Positions 50,742 through 59,967 are shown, counted from the stretch's first letter. The stretch is 64,000 nucleotides of DNA from Phycisphaerales bacterium (GCA_040221175.1 JAVJVK010000007.1:124001-188000); one strand, 5' to 3'. Numbers and translations are program-made. Notes: generated from the sequence alone by a model not told the origin.

Positions 50742-51958
50742 GATGCGTCGTCCTCGATCGTGGCGCCGATGGCGCGCAGCGGGCCGGCCTTGGCCAGCGT
50801 TTCGGCCCATTCGGCATGTGGCTCGCTCTGCGCGACGATGCCCGCGCCCACCGAGTAGCGAAGCTCGTCACCCACGACCACGGCCGTGCGGATGCCCACG
50901 GCCAGTTCGGCGTTACCATGCTCGTCGATCGTGCCGATGGCGCCGCAGTACGGCCCGCGCGGCGAGGGCTCCATTTCATGGATCACCTGCATCGCGCGGA
51001 CCTTGGGGGCGCCGGTGATCGAGCCGGCGGGCAGTACGGCACGCAATGCGTCGTCGAGCGACAGTTCGTCCCGCAATCGGCCGCTGACGCGTGCGCTTGC
51101 CTGCCACACGCCGCCGTGCGTCGGTCCGTGCCGCTCGATCATGCGTGGCTCGTCGACGCGCACGCTGCCGATGGTGCTGACGCGGCCCAGGTCATTACGC
51201 ATCAGGTCGACGATCATGGCAAGCTCGGCCTGGTCCTTCTGGGCATCGCGGAGATCGGCAAGCCCGGGGTCGGTCGCCGGCCGCGTGCCCTTCATGGGCT
51301 CGGTCGTCAGCGTGCGCGTGGCGGCGTCGTAGCGCAGGAGCAATTCCGGGCTGAGGCTCAGCACCGCCCGGCGATGCCCATCGCACAAGGGAGGTAATTC
51401 GAGGTAACAGCCAAAGGCCGGCATGGATGTGCGAGCCAGGTCGACGAACAACGCGCGGGGGCTGCCCTCGAATCGGCCCACCAGCGCATGCGTCAGGTTT
51501 ACCTGATACATGTCGCCCGCATGGATGAGCTCGACCGCGCGCTCCACCGCGCGCTCGTATCCACGACGACCCCACGCGCTTCGCATCGGGCCCAGGCGAT
51601 ATGAGCCGGTCGCCTGCGTCGTTGTGGGCGTGCCGTCCGTGATCGGCAGCCATCCGCCATAACTCCACGCAGCCTCGGGATGCGCCCCGCGACCAGGCAT
51701 GCCGGGCCCGGGCGCCGTGCTGGTGGGCTCGAGTTCGTGCGCGATCTCGTAGGAAACGAAGCCCGCGAACGATCCCGGTCCGATGGGGCAAAGCGCGTCG
51801 TGCGAAACGGGTTGCCACGGTCCGGCCCGGTGCACGAAGGCCTTGTCGGCGCGGACAACGATGGCTATCGGACCTGCATGACCAAGGCCCGGCGTTTCTA
51901 TGGCACGGCACGCCGAGGCGGCCGAGGTGGAGACGGATTCGGATGGTGCGCTCGTCAA
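50738..51958 (-). CDS. pabB: Aminodeoxychorismate synthase component I
   Basis: A 406-residue chorismate-utilising enzyme that aminates chorismate for p-aminobenzoate and folate. The signatures are EPMKGTRPATD, with the Lys that separates PabB from anthranilate synthase (which has Ala); KDQAELAMIVDLMRNDLGRV; and VLPAGSITGAPKVRAM. No glutaminase domain is fused, so a PabA or TrpG is needed from elsewhere. The start is a TTG at 51958 and is doubtful; the first 25 residues look non-conserved. It is translationally coupled to the nudix gene. Confidence 0.9.
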   Translation of the reverse strand: MTSAPSESVSTSAASACRAIETPGLGHAGPIAIVVRADKAFVHRAGPWQPVSHDALCPIGPGSFAGFVSYEIAHELEPTSTAPGPGMPGRGAHPEAAWSYGGWLPITDGTPTTTQATGSYRLGPMRSAWGRRGYERAVERAVELIHAGDMYQVNLTHALVGRFEGSPRALFVDLARTSMPAFGCYLELPPLCDGHRRAVLSLSPELLLRYDAATRTLTTEPMKGTRPATDPGLADLRDAQKDQAELAMIVDLMRNDLGRVSTIGSVRVDEPRMIERHGPTHGGVWQASARVSGRLRDELSLDDALRAVLPAGSITGAPKVRAMQVIHEMEPSPRGPYCGAIGTIDEHGNAELAVGIRTAVVVGDELRYSVGAGIVAQSEPHAEWAETLAKAGPLRAIGATIEDDAS

Positions 51959-52109
51959 AGGCGAAAAGGTCCTCTAAGATCTGACTCCAAGCGATCGAAA
52001 ACCTGCCGCCCGGCTTACCAGCGGCAAACCTTCACGCTAGGCAGGCCCGCATCGTGCGATGGGGCCTGGCGAGTATCCAACCAAAAGCCGAGTATAGGAC
52101 GCGTCGCCG

Positions 52110-54854
52110 ATGGCACCACCCGCAAAGACCTCCAAGCGTCACGCCGCCAAGACCACCAAGAAGGCCCCCACGGTCAAGAAGACCAGGCCCAACGTCGGCG
52201 GCAGGCCCCGCGATGCCAAGATGGTGTACTACTTCGGCAAGACCAAGGCCGAAGCCACCAGCGACATGAAGCAACTGGTGGGCGGCAAGGGCGCCAACCT
52301 CTCGGAGATGACCTCCATCGGCCTGCCCGTGCCCCCGGGCTTCACCATCACCACCGAGACCTGCGCCAAGTACTACGAGGGCGGCAAGCGCCTGCCCCAC
52401 GGCCTCATGAACGAGGTCCACCAGAACATGTCGCTGGTCTCCAAGGAGATGGGCCGCGAGTTCGGCAACAAGGACAACCCGCTGCTGGTCTCGGTGCGCT
52501 CGGGCGCGGCCGTCAGCATGCCGGGCATGATGGACACCATCCTCAACCTGGGCCTCAACGACGAAGCCGTCGAGGGCCTGGCCAACGTCACCGGCAACCG
52601 GCGCTTTGCGTACGACGCGTATCGCCGCCTGATCAACATGTTCGGCGACGTGGTCATGGGCGTGGGCCACGAGGTCTTCGAGAAGGCCTTCGACAAGATC
52701 AAGATCAAGTACGAAGCGCGCACCGACAACGACGTGCCCGAGAAGGGCATCGTCGAACTGGCCGAGGCGTACAAGACCGTGTACCGCAAGGCCGTCGGCG
52801 ACGAGTTCCCTCAGAACCCGAGCAAGCAGCTCGAGCTGGCCATCGAGGCCGTCTTCAAGAGCTGGAACGCCGACCGCGCCATCAGCTATCGCCGCCTGAG
52901 CGGCATCACGGGCCTGACCGGCACGGCCGTCAACATCCAGGCCATGGTGTACGGCAACATGGGCGACGACTCGGGCACGGGCGTGGCCTTCACGCGCAAC
53001 CCCAGCACGGGCGAGAACAAGTTCTACGGCGAGTTCCTCATCAACGCCCAGGGCGAGGACGTGGTCGCGGGCATCCGCACGCCCCAGCCCGTCGAGGAAA
53101 TGCCCAAGTGGAATGGCAAGGTCTACGACCAGCTCATCAAGATCAAGGGCACGCTCGAAGAGCACTACAAGGACATGCAGGACATCGAGTTCACCATCGA
53201 GGGTGGCAAGCTGTTCATGCTCCAGACGCGCACCGGCAAGCGCACCGGCGCCGCGGCCGTCCGCATCGCCTGCGACATGGTGCGCGAGCGCCTGATCACC
53301 GAAGAAGAGGCCATCCTTCGCATCCCCGCGGCCGACCTGATCCAACTCCTGCTGCCCAGCTTCGACGAGGGCGCCAAGCCCAAGGGCTCGGTGCTGACCC
53401 GCGGCCTGCCTGCCTCGCCCGGCGCGGCGGTCGGTAAGCCAGCGTTCACCGCCGAGGAAGCCGTCGAGCGCACCCACGCGGGCGAAGCGGTCATCCTCGT
53501 CCGCAAGGAGACCAGCCCCGAGGACGTCGACGGCATGCACTCGGCCGTGGGCATCCTCACCAGCACCGGCGGCATGACCAGCCACGCGGCGGTGGTCGCC
53601 CGTGGCTGGGGCAAGTGCTGCGTGGCGGGCGCGGGCGAAGTCATGATCGACGCCAAGAAGGGTGCCTTCACCGTCGGCGACAAGACCTTCAAGCGCACCG
53701 ACACGATCTCCATCGACGGCACGACCGGCGAGATCATGCGCGGCGCCATCCCCACCGTCGAGCCCAAGCTGAGCGGCGACTTCGCCAAGATCATGCGATG
53801 GGCCGACAAGTACCGCACCCTCCAGGTGCGCACCAATGCCGACACGCCCGAGGATTCCCGTCGCGCCCGCGACTTCGGCGCCCAGGGCATCGGCCTGTGC
53901 CGCACCGAACACATGTTCTTCGAGGGCGAGCGCATCATGGCGATGCGCGAGATGATCCTCGCCGAGCACAAGGAAGACCGCGAGCGCGCCCTGGCCAAGC
54001 TGCTGCCCTACCAGCGCGACGACTTCATCGGCATCTTCACCGCCATGAAGGGCCTGCCGGTCACCATCCGCCTGCTGGATCCGCCGCTGCACGAGTTCCT
54101 GCCCCACGAGCCGGGCACGATCAAGGAAGTCGCCAAGGCCCTGGGCGTGCCGGCCAAGAAGGTCGAGCAACGCGTCTCGCAGCTGCACGAGAGCAACCCG
54201 ATGCTGGGCCACCGCGGCTGCCGCCTTGCGGTCACGTATCCCGAAATCCTGGTCATGCAGGTGCGGGCCATCGTCGAGGCCATGATCAACTGCCAGCACA
54301 ACAAGATCAAGGCCATGCCCGAGATCATGATCCCGCTGGTGGGCGTCGCCAAGGAACTGGGCGTGCTGCGCAAGCTCGTCGAGCAGACCATCCACGACGT
54401 ACGGGCCGAGAACGACATCAAGAGCGCCCTCAACATCAAGATCGGCACCATGATCGAGGTGCCCCGCGCCGCCATCACCGCCGACAAGATCGCCGAGTTC
54501 GCCGACTTCTTCAGCTTCGGCACCAACGACCTCACCCAGATGACCTTTGGCTACAGCCGCGACGATTCGGCCACCTTCCTGCCCGAGTACGTGGGCCAGG
54601 AGATCCTGCCGGCCGATCCGTTCCAGCAGCTCGATCCTGACGGCGTGGGCGAACTGGTCAAGATGGCCATCGAGAAGGGTCGCGACGCCAACGATCAGAT
54701 CAAGATCGGCGTCTGCGGCGAGCACGGCGGCGACCCTACTAGCGTGCACTTCTGCCACGCCGCCGGCCTTGACTACGTGAGTTGCTCGCCCTTCCGTGTG
54801 CCCATCGCTCGCTTGGCCGCCGCCCAGGCCGCGCTGATGCATGGCACCAAGTAA
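52110..54854 (+). CDS. ppdK: Pyruvate, phosphate dikinase
   Basis: A 914-residue enzyme that interconverts pyruvate, ATP and phosphate with phosphoenolpyruvate, AMP and pyrophosphate. The ATP-grasp region shows LVGGKGANLSEM and PLLVSVRSGAAVSMPGMMDT. The phosphohistidine is His492 in GGMTSHAAVVARGWGK. The PEP-binding domain ends with the catalytic Cys in GVCGEHGGDP. A Lys/Thr/Pro-rich N-terminal extension of about 30 residues precedes the conserved start (VYYFGKTKAEA). A terminator follows the gene. In anaerobic or versatile bacteria it often serves pyruvate or PEP balance. Confidence 0.95.
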   Translation: MAPPAKTSKRHAAKTTKKAPTVKKTRPNVGGRPRDAKMVYYFGKTKAEATSDMKQLVGGKGANLSEMTSIGLPVPPGFTITTETCAKYYEGGKRLPHGLMNEVHQNMSLVSKEMGREFGNKDNPLLVSVRSGAAVSMPGMMDTILNLGLNDEAVEGLANVTGNRRFAYDAYRRLINMFGDVVMGVGHEVFEKAFDKIKIKYEARTDNDVPEKGIVELAEAYKTVYRKAVGDEFPQNPSKQLELAIEAVFKSWNADRAISYRRLSGITGLTGTAVNIQAMVYGNMGDDSGTGVAFTRNPSTGENKFYGEFLINAQGEDVVAGIRTPQPVEEMPKWNGKVYDQLIKIKGTLEEHYKDMQDIEFTIEGGKLFMLQTRTGKRTGAAAVRIACDMVRERLITEEEAILRIPAADLIQLLLPSFDEGAKPKGSVLTRGLPASPGAAVGKPAFTAEEAVERTHAGEAVILVRKETSPEDVDGMHSAVGILTSTGGMTSHAAVVARGWGKCCVAGAGEVMIDAKKGAFTVGDKTFKRTDTISIDGTTGEIMRGAIPTVEPKLSGDFAKIMRWADKYRTLQVRTNADTPEDSRRARDFGAQGIGLCRTEHMFFEGERIMAMREMILAEHKEDRERALAKLLPYQRDDFIGIFTAMKGLPVTIRLLDPPLHEFLPHEPGTIKEVAKALGVPAKKVEQRVSQLHESNPMLGHRGCRLAVTYPEILVMQVRAIVEAMINCQHNKIKAMPEIMIPLVGVAKELGVLRKLVEQTIHDVRAENDIKSALNIKIGTMIEVPRAAITADKIAEFADFFSFGTNDLTQMTFGYSRDDSATFLPEYVGQEILPADPFQQLDPDGVGELVKMAIEKGRDANDQIKIGVCGEHGGDPTSVHFCHAAGLDYVSCSPFRVPIARLAAAQAALMHGTK

Positions 54855-54877
54855 GCAGCAATCCAACACCAATGAAC

Positions 54878-54910
54878 AACGCCCGCGACCGATCAGGCCG
54901 CGGGCGTTTT
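54878..54910 (+). terminator. Rho-independent terminator after ppdK
   Basis: Stem AACGCCCGCG (54878-54887) pairs with CGCGGGCGTT (54899-54908) and is followed by T residues. Confidence 0.88.
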
Positions 54911-54939
54911 CGTTTGTGAGTCAGGGGATGAAGGCGGAG

Positions 54940-56361
54940 TTACTTGGGCCTGTTGCCGCCGCCCTGGTTTCCACCCTGGTTGCCGCTGGGCTTATTGCCA
55001 CCTTGGTTGCCACTTTGGTTTCCACCCTGTTCGGTGGACTGGTTGCCACCGGACTGGTTGCCCTGCTGCATCGTCGTGGTGGTCGTCATGCCGCCCTCGA
55101 ACTCGCCGTCGAGCGCCTTCTGCACGGCCTCGGCGATGCTGCTCTTGAAGGTCTCTTCGTTGTACTCGGACATCGTGAAGACCAGCTTGCCGTCCTTGGT
55201 GACGACGAACACCGTCGGGAAGCTGCTGACCGCATAGTCGAGCGCGACCGCGTCGGCCTCGGTCACCAGCGGATACGTCGCATCGCTGGCCTTCCACGCG
55301 TCGATGCCCGCCTTCACGCGGCCGCGCTCGCGCCAGGTCATGCTCAGCACCTTCACCGGCTCGTCGGCGAACTGCTCGGCGATCTCCTGGATGGCGCCGC
55401 GCGAGTCCTTCGACGTGCTCGACCAGCCCGTCCAGAAGTCGAGCACCACCACGTTGCCCTCGAGATCCTGCAGGCTGACCTCCTCGCCCTTGCCCGGTCC
55501 CTCGGCAATGGTCACCGTGAAGGGCTTGGCCGAGGGATAGCTGGGCTTGGGCGCGCCCGAGGTCACGCCCTGCGTGCCGCGACGCACGGTCGTGTTGATC
55601 GCGTAGCCCTCGGGCCGCTCGATCGTGAAGATGTCTTCGGGCAGTTCCTGGTCGATCGCGATGTTCGTGATCGTGTAGGTCTGCATGTTGTCGGCGCCCA
55701 GCCGCGTGTGCTTGCGGCGCGGCAGGTCGGTCTCCTGGCTGATCGACCAGCGGACGACTTGCCGCTGATCGCCATAGGCCACTTCGACCACGTCGCACAC
55801 GTCGCCCTCGACGGTGTCTCCGCCGATGTCGAGCGTCAGCGTCACTTCGGGCAGGGTCAACTCGCGCTCGAAGGGCTTGGCGTCAGCAAACTCGCCGATC
55901 CAGCCGGTCTGCGCAACGGTGATGCTGCGGTGCCGAGCGGCACGGTGGTATCGCTCGTAGACGGTGCGCAGGTCGTGGGCGATGTAGGTGACGTTCGGGC
56001 CATCGCGGACCACGTCGAATTCGACCGTCTCGGTCTCGCCGGTGGCGGGATTGCGCACCTTGGTGGAGCCCTGACGGCGGTGGTTCCACTCGGCGGCCTC
56101 ACCCTCGCCGACCTTCTCCATCCAGACGATGCTATCCAGGGCTTCGATCATGCCCAGCAGCGGGCCCTCGCTCTCGACCGTGCCAACGTACTGCAGCGTC
56201 TTGAGCTTGCCGATGGCATCGCGCGATTCTTCCAGCCGCTGGCGGGCGACCTCGCCCTCCTGGGCCATCGCCGGCGAAACCATGCAGACCGTCGCCGCCA
56301 TCACGCCGGCGCCCAACACCCAGCGACTTGCCGGGACAAACTGACCTGTGCGACCGAGCAT
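54940..56361 (-). CDS. Secreted thioredoxin-fold protein lacking the CxxC cysteines, with LolA-like N-terminal domain
   Basis: A 473-residue protein with a signal peptide (WVLGAGVMAATVCMVSPAMA). Residues 35-250 resemble the LolA/LppX-like outer-membrane lipoprotein-sorting fold (KLKTLQYVGTVESEG; DLPRRKHTRLG; PEDIFTIERPEGY). Residues 280-425 are a TlpA/AhpC-like thioredoxin domain: NVVVLDFWTGWSSTSKDS, where the redox pair is replaced by Ser314 and Ser317, then SSFPTVFVVTKDGKLVF with the cis-Pro. It should bind but not reduce disulfides. The C-terminal 45 residues are Gly/Asn/Gln repeats (GNQSGNQGGNKPSGNQ). Start at 56361 with GAAGGAGG upstream. Confidence 0.85.
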   Translation of the reverse strand: MLGRTGQFVPASRWVLGAGVMAATVCMVSPAMAQEGEVARQRLEESRDAIGKLKTLQYVGTVESEGPLLGMIEALDSIVWMEKVGEGEAAEWNHRRQGSTKVRNPATGETETVEFDVVRDGPNVTYIAHDLRTVYERYHRAARHRSITVAQTGWIGEFADAKPFERELTLPEVTLTLDIGGDTVEGDVCDVVEVAYGDQRQVVRWSISQETDLPRRKHTRLGADNMQTYTITNIAIDQELPEDIFTIERPEGYAINTTVRRGTQGVTSGAPKPSYPSAKPFTVTIAEGPGKGEEVSLQDLEGNVVVLDFWTGWSSTSKDSRGAIQEIAEQFADEPVKVLSMTWRERGRVKAGIDAWKASDATYPLVTEADAVALDYAVSSFPTVFVVTKDGKLVFTMSEYNEETFKSSIAEAVQKALDGEFEGGMTTTTTMQQGNQSGGNQSTEQGGNQSGNQGGNKPSGNQGGNQGGGNRPK

Positions 56362-56659
56362 CCTCGTGCCTCCTTCGAATCGGTTCCCAGAATCCGGCCT
56401 CGCGCCCGGGGCCCTCCCCGTTTGGCGCCGCGTCGGGCGGGCCGGCCCACCGGCTCTCAGCGATGCGCCAGCCGGGCACATCCCGCCAACCCCTGTCGGT
56501 TGGCCACGATCCTATCTGCTGCCAGCCCGCACTACGACGATCCGGCCCGCGAGGGTCGCGCCGGCAAGTGTCATTATAGGACCCAAGCCGATCCTCGAAG
56601 CCCTCCCGCCGCGTCGTGTATCATCCATTGGAACACGAAACCAGAGCCGGAGGCACACC
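56362..56659. other. Divergent promoter region
   Basis: This 298-bp gap separates the thioredoxin-fold gene and phhA. It contains both ribosome-binding sites and an AT-richer patch (TGTCATTATAGGAC near 56570) that may belong to the phhA promoter. No palindromic operator or 21-bp repeat was found. Confidence 0.4.
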
Positions 56660-57508
56660 ATGCGAGGGGACATCGAGTACAGCACCGTGATCGACAGCGA
56701 CGAGGCCCGCCTCGCCCAGGCCGCCGCCGACAAGGCGCCCTTCCAGCCCTCCAGCGAGATCGACACCTCCAAGTTCTTCATCACCCAGAACATGGACCTG
56801 TACACCCAGGAGAACCATGAGGTCTGGCGAACCCTCTACCACGAGCGGATGAAGACCCTCGACGAGCAGGCCTCCACCGTCTTCCTCGAGGGCATGCGCG
56901 CCATCGGCCTGCCCGGCGACAGCGTGCCCGAGGTCGCCGCCATCAACGCCAACCTCGCCCAGCGCACCGGCTGGCAGAGCCGGCCCGTTCCCGGATACCT
57001 GCCCGCCAAGGCCTTCTTTGCCTGCCTGGCCAACCGCGAGTTCCCCACCACCATCACCATGCGGCCCAAGCGCCTCATGCACTACCTGCCCGAGCCGGAC
57101 ATCTTCCACGACATCTTCGGCCACGTGCCCCTGCACGCCGACGACGTCTTCGCCGAGTTCCTCCAGACCTACGGCAAGGCCGCCCTGCACTGCGAGGACC
57201 CCTACCACATCGAGCGGCTGGGCCGCCTGTTCTGGTTCACCGTCGAGTTCGGGCTCATCAAGGAAGACGGCCGCACCAAGCTTTACGGCAGCGGGCTGAT
57301 CAGCAGCCTGGGCGAGAGCGAGCACGCCCTGCACAGCAAGAACGTCGACCGCCGCCCCTTCGACATGGACCGCGTCTGCGAGACCCCCTTCGAGATCGAC
57401 CACTACCAGCCGATCCTCTACGTGCTGGACAGCTTCGAGCAACTCCGCGACGGGATGAACAAGTACGCCGAGCGGGTGATGAACGCGCGGAAGTCGAGTG
57501 CGGCGTAG
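56660..57508 (+). CDS. phhA: Phenylalanine-4-hydroxylase
   Basis: A 282-residue iron- and pterin-dependent monooxygenase that turns phenylalanine into tyrosine. The iron ligands are His150 and His155 in FHDIFGHVP and Glu196 in WFTVEFG. The pterin loop (EFPTTITMRP) is also present. It is the short bacterial form without a regulatory ACT domain. Start at 56660 with CCGGAGG upstream. The NERD gene start overlaps the last 11 nt, so the two may be coupled. No pterin-recycling dehydratase is in the window. Confidence 0.94.
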   Translation: MRGDIEYSTVIDSDEARLAQAAADKAPFQPSSEIDTSKFFITQNMDLYTQENHEVWRTLYHERMKTLDEQASTVFLEGMRAIGLPGDSVPEVAAINANLAQRTGWQSRPVPGYLPAKAFFACLANREFPTTITMRPKRLMHYLPEPDIFHDIFGHVPLHADDVFAEFLQTYGKAALHCEDPYHIERLGRLFWFTVEFGLIKEDGRTKLYGSGLISSLGESEHALHSKNVDRRPFDMDRVCETPFEIDHYQPILYVLDSFEQLRDGMNKYAERVMNARKSSAA

Positions 57509-58304
57509 AAAGGTAGCAAGCGAGCTACCGACGAGTCCCGATTTCCCTCGTGAACCCGGTGCATCACTCCGCGAAGCGATCCTGGATCACACGCTCTCGT
57601 GCGCAATCCTCTTGGGAGTCGCGATGGGCGTGCTCGCATGTACCGTGGGGTTTGCATCGTCTCGACTACTTAACGGCGGACAACACTTCTGGCTGACGGC
57701 CGGGATCAGTTTGGTCGCGGCTGTCGGCCTTGGGGTTGTGTCTCTCCGACGATTCACGCAGACAATCGAACCACTGCAGACCGGGCTCCACGGTGAACGT
57801 GCAGTGTCTCTTGTGCTCAGAGACCTGGAGCGGCAGGGCTACTCCGTTTTTCACGACGTTCCATCATTAAGGCGGCCGAACGAGGCCAACTTGGATCATG
57901 TGGTCATCGGCCCAACAGGCGTCTTTGCGATTGAAACGAAGACCATTCGTAAACGGGGGCGTCAATACACCCTCGAGTTCTGCAACGACCAGATCAGCAT
58001 CAACGACCATCCTCTTTGCTCCGATCCCATCGGACAAGCACGGGCCGTTGCCGACGATCTGGCCTACATTTTGGATCGCTTCGCAGGTCGCAAATGTGCA
58101 GTCCAGCCAGTAGTCGCGATACCAGGTTGGTTTGTCCGGGCTGACAAGACGCCTTGGCAGCAACCCGTTTGGGTGGTGAACCACAATGCACTGGTAACTT
58201 TGATCACCAGTCCGCACAGACCCAGACTTCCGAACGGCCTGGACCGACAACTCGCCGGTGCGCTTCAAACCCACATCAGGGCCGCTGCTGCTGCCGAGCA
58301 ATAG
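57498..58304 (+). CDS. NERD-domain membrane protein
   Basis: A 268-residue protein. Two membrane helices (CAILLGVAMGVLACTVGFAS and FWLTAGISLVAAVGLGVV) are followed by a nuclease-related (NERD) domain: HGERAVSLVLRDLERQGYSV, ANLDHVVIGPTGVFAIETKT with the acidic E-x-K core, and a helical C-terminus. NERD domains belong to the PD-(D/E)xK superfold and occur in membrane proteins of unclear role. The GTG start at 57498 overlaps the phhA stop by 11 nt. Codon use and base composition are less GC-rich than in the neighbours, which may mean recent arrival. Confidence 0.85.
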   Translation: MRRRKVASELPTSPDFPREPGASLREAILDHTLSCAILLGVAMGVLACTVGFASSRLLNGGQHFWLTAGISLVAAVGLGVVSLRRFTQTIEPLQTGLHGERAVSLVLRDLERQGYSVFHDVPSLRRPNEANLDHVVIGPTGVFAIETKTIRKRGRQYTLEFCNDQISINDHPLCSDPIGQARAVADDLAYILDRFAGRKCAVQPVVAIPGWFVRADKTPWQQPVWVVNHNALVTLITSPHRPRLPNGLDRQLAGALQTHIRAAAAAEQ

Positions 58305-58307
58305 GGT

Positions 58308-59198
58308 TCAACACCCCGCCGCAAACGCATTCTGAAACGCCAGGAAATCAAACAGCGTCAGCTCCCCGTCCCCATCGAAATCCGCCGCCGGGTCGCCCGC
58401 GTCGAACAGGTTCTGGAATTCAAGGAAATCGAAGATCGTCAGTTCGCCATCGCCGTCGATGTCCGCACGGCACACCGGGGCACAGTCGTCCTGGATCACC
58501 GCCAGCCCCTGCACGGCCTGCGCCGGACTGATCAGGCCCAGATCGGTCAACTCCAGCCGGCCCAGGTCCACGCGGTAGAAGTTCCCGCTGACTGACACGC
58601 TCAGGTACAGCGCCCGTTCGGCACGGTCGAACGCCAGCCCGCGCCAGTTGCGGCTCGGCAGCACCAGCGGCAACTCGGTCACCTCGGCCGTGTCGGGATC
58701 GATCGTCACGATGCGCGCCGTCAACGCGCTCACGCCATAGAGCGTGTTGGTGTCGCAATCGAAGGCCAGCCCCTCCACTTCGTTGGCACCCACCAGCACG
58801 CCGACGATGCTCGACGTGCCGCTCGTCGGATCGACGGTGTACAGACGGTTGTTGTTGTTGTCGCTCACGTAGATCACGTCGCGGCCGGGGTCATAGGCCA
58901 GCCCGTTGGCGTTGCTCGCGCCCGACACGGCGGCCAGGAACAACGTCGCGCCCGTATCGGGGTCGATCGTGTACACCGAATTGAAGCCAGCATCGACCGC
59001 GTACAGCGTGTTCCGTCCCGCGTCGTAGGCCAGCCCCTGCGGCTGCACGCCCACGGGCGCACGCGAGGTCGTCGCGCCGCTGGTCCGGCTCATCTCGACC
59101 AGTTCGTTCGGTCGGAGATTCCCACCGATAATCGTGCCGTCCTGCCCTTGCACGCCTGTGGCCGCCAGGGTCACCACGATCGCCACGCTCTTGAACAT
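58308..59198 (-). CDS. NHL/SMP-30-like propeller protein with GC-type dockerin
   Basis: A 296-residue protein with a signal peptide (SVAIVVTLAATGVQGQ). The body is a repeat propeller with blades such as PQGLAYDAGRNTLYAVDAGF, ANGLAYDPGRDVIYVSDNNN, VEGLAFDCDTNTLYGV and WRGLAFDRAERALYLSV, of the NHL/DUF4394-like type. The dockerin tail is very regular: CRADIDGDGELTIFDFLEFQ, then ADFDGDGELTLFDFLAFQ, ending FAAGC. Start at 59198 with GAGGAG upstream. It converges with the NERD gene (3-bp gap). Probably a surface-anchored binding protein. Confidence 0.9.
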   Translation of the reverse strand: MFKSVAIVVTLAATGVQGQDGTIIGGNLRPNELVEMSRTSGATTSRAPVGVQPQGLAYDAGRNTLYAVDAGFNSVYTIDPDTGATLFLAAVSGASNANGLAYDPGRDVIYVSDNNNNRLYTVDPTSGTSSIVGVLVGANEVEGLAFDCDTNTLYGVSALTARIVTIDPDTAEVTELPLVLPSRNWRGLAFDRAERALYLSVSVSGNFYRVDLGRLELTDLGLISPAQAVQGLAVIQDDCAPVCRADIDGDGELTIFDFLEFQNLFDAGDPAADFDGDGELTLFDFLAFQNAFAAGC

Positions 59199-59291
59199 GT
59201 CTCGCTCCTCTTCAAACGTACCGAAGTTGGCCCCCTTTCGATTAACTCCCGTCGCGCCGCTTGCGTTACCCCAATAGGTGAGTCGCCAGGC

Positions 59292-59331
59292 CAAACAAAA
59301 ACGACACCCCGCCCTCCCCAGGCGCGGGGTG
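59292..59331 (-). terminator. Minus-strand terminator
   Basis: Arms CACCCCGC (59305-59312) and GCGGGGTG (59324-59331) pair; on the minus strand the hairpin is followed by GTTTTTGTTT. It ends the transcript of the 153-residue secreted protein. Confidence 0.8.
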
Positions 59332-59378
59332 CCGCTCTCTCAGAGGTAAGGACTCCGAGGTTGTTGGTGCAGCCTTGC

Positions 59379-59840
59379 TCAGCCGATCGCGTCGGCCACG
59401 GCCTGGCGGATCGCCATCGAGCCTCGAGCCACGGCGTTGCGGATGTCCTCGCGGAAGCCCTCGGCCGCGCCGCGAACACGCATAATCAGGTCACGCTCGG
59501 CTTCCAGACGGATAAGCAGGTGCACGCAGTGACGCTCGATGTTCGCGATGCGCGCCGCCCCGAAGCGACCGATCAGCCGAACGCGGTTGATGCCGGCATC
59601 GCCCGCACGGATGATGACGCGGTCGGGCGCGCCGTCGGCATCGAGTTGGGCAATGCGGTCGACCGCGGCGCCGGTGGTGTCGGCAATGGCGCCGACGGTG
59701 CGGTCCCGGGCGTCCTCCATCGCCGCCACGCAACGGGCAGCGACGTCCGCCGGGTCGGGCGGGGTCATCTGGCCGAACACGCTGGTGGCCGTCACCAGAC
59801 AGGCCGCCAGCCACGACACGAGAGTCAGATTCCTGATCAT
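59379..59840 (-). CDS. Small secreted helical protein
   Basis: A 153-residue protein with a signal peptide (MIRNLTLVSWLAACLVTATS, cleaved near VFGQ). The mature part is helical and charged (DPADVAARCVAAMEDARDRT; RHCVHLLIRLEAERDLIMRV), with two Cys. No family was recognised. It is a single-gene unit with its own terminator, upstream of the dockerin propeller gene on the same strand. Function unknown. Confidence 0.7.
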   Translation of the reverse strand: MIRNLTLVSWLAACLVTATSVFGQMTPPDPADVAARCVAAMEDARDRTVGAIADTTGAAVDRIAQLDADGAPDRVIIRAGDAGINRVRLIGRFGAARIANIERHCVHLLIRLEAERDLIMRVRGAAEGFREDIRNAVARGSMAIRQAVADAIG

Positions 59841-59967
59841 CGTTCACGCTCCTCTGGGCTTGGATGTTCCGCTGGCCGCGCCTCCACGACGCGGCCCTCA
59901 CCGGGCCAACGCACGCCGTGCACCGCTATTGCCAACGCACGCCAGATCGAGCCAATACCCTCACCGC

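Noticed and set aside
52032-54872. Very long antisense open frame (about 946 codons) opposite ppdK
   Set aside because: It mirrors a highly conserved gene in GC-rich DNA; its product is low-complexity with no family motif. It is a shadow frame.
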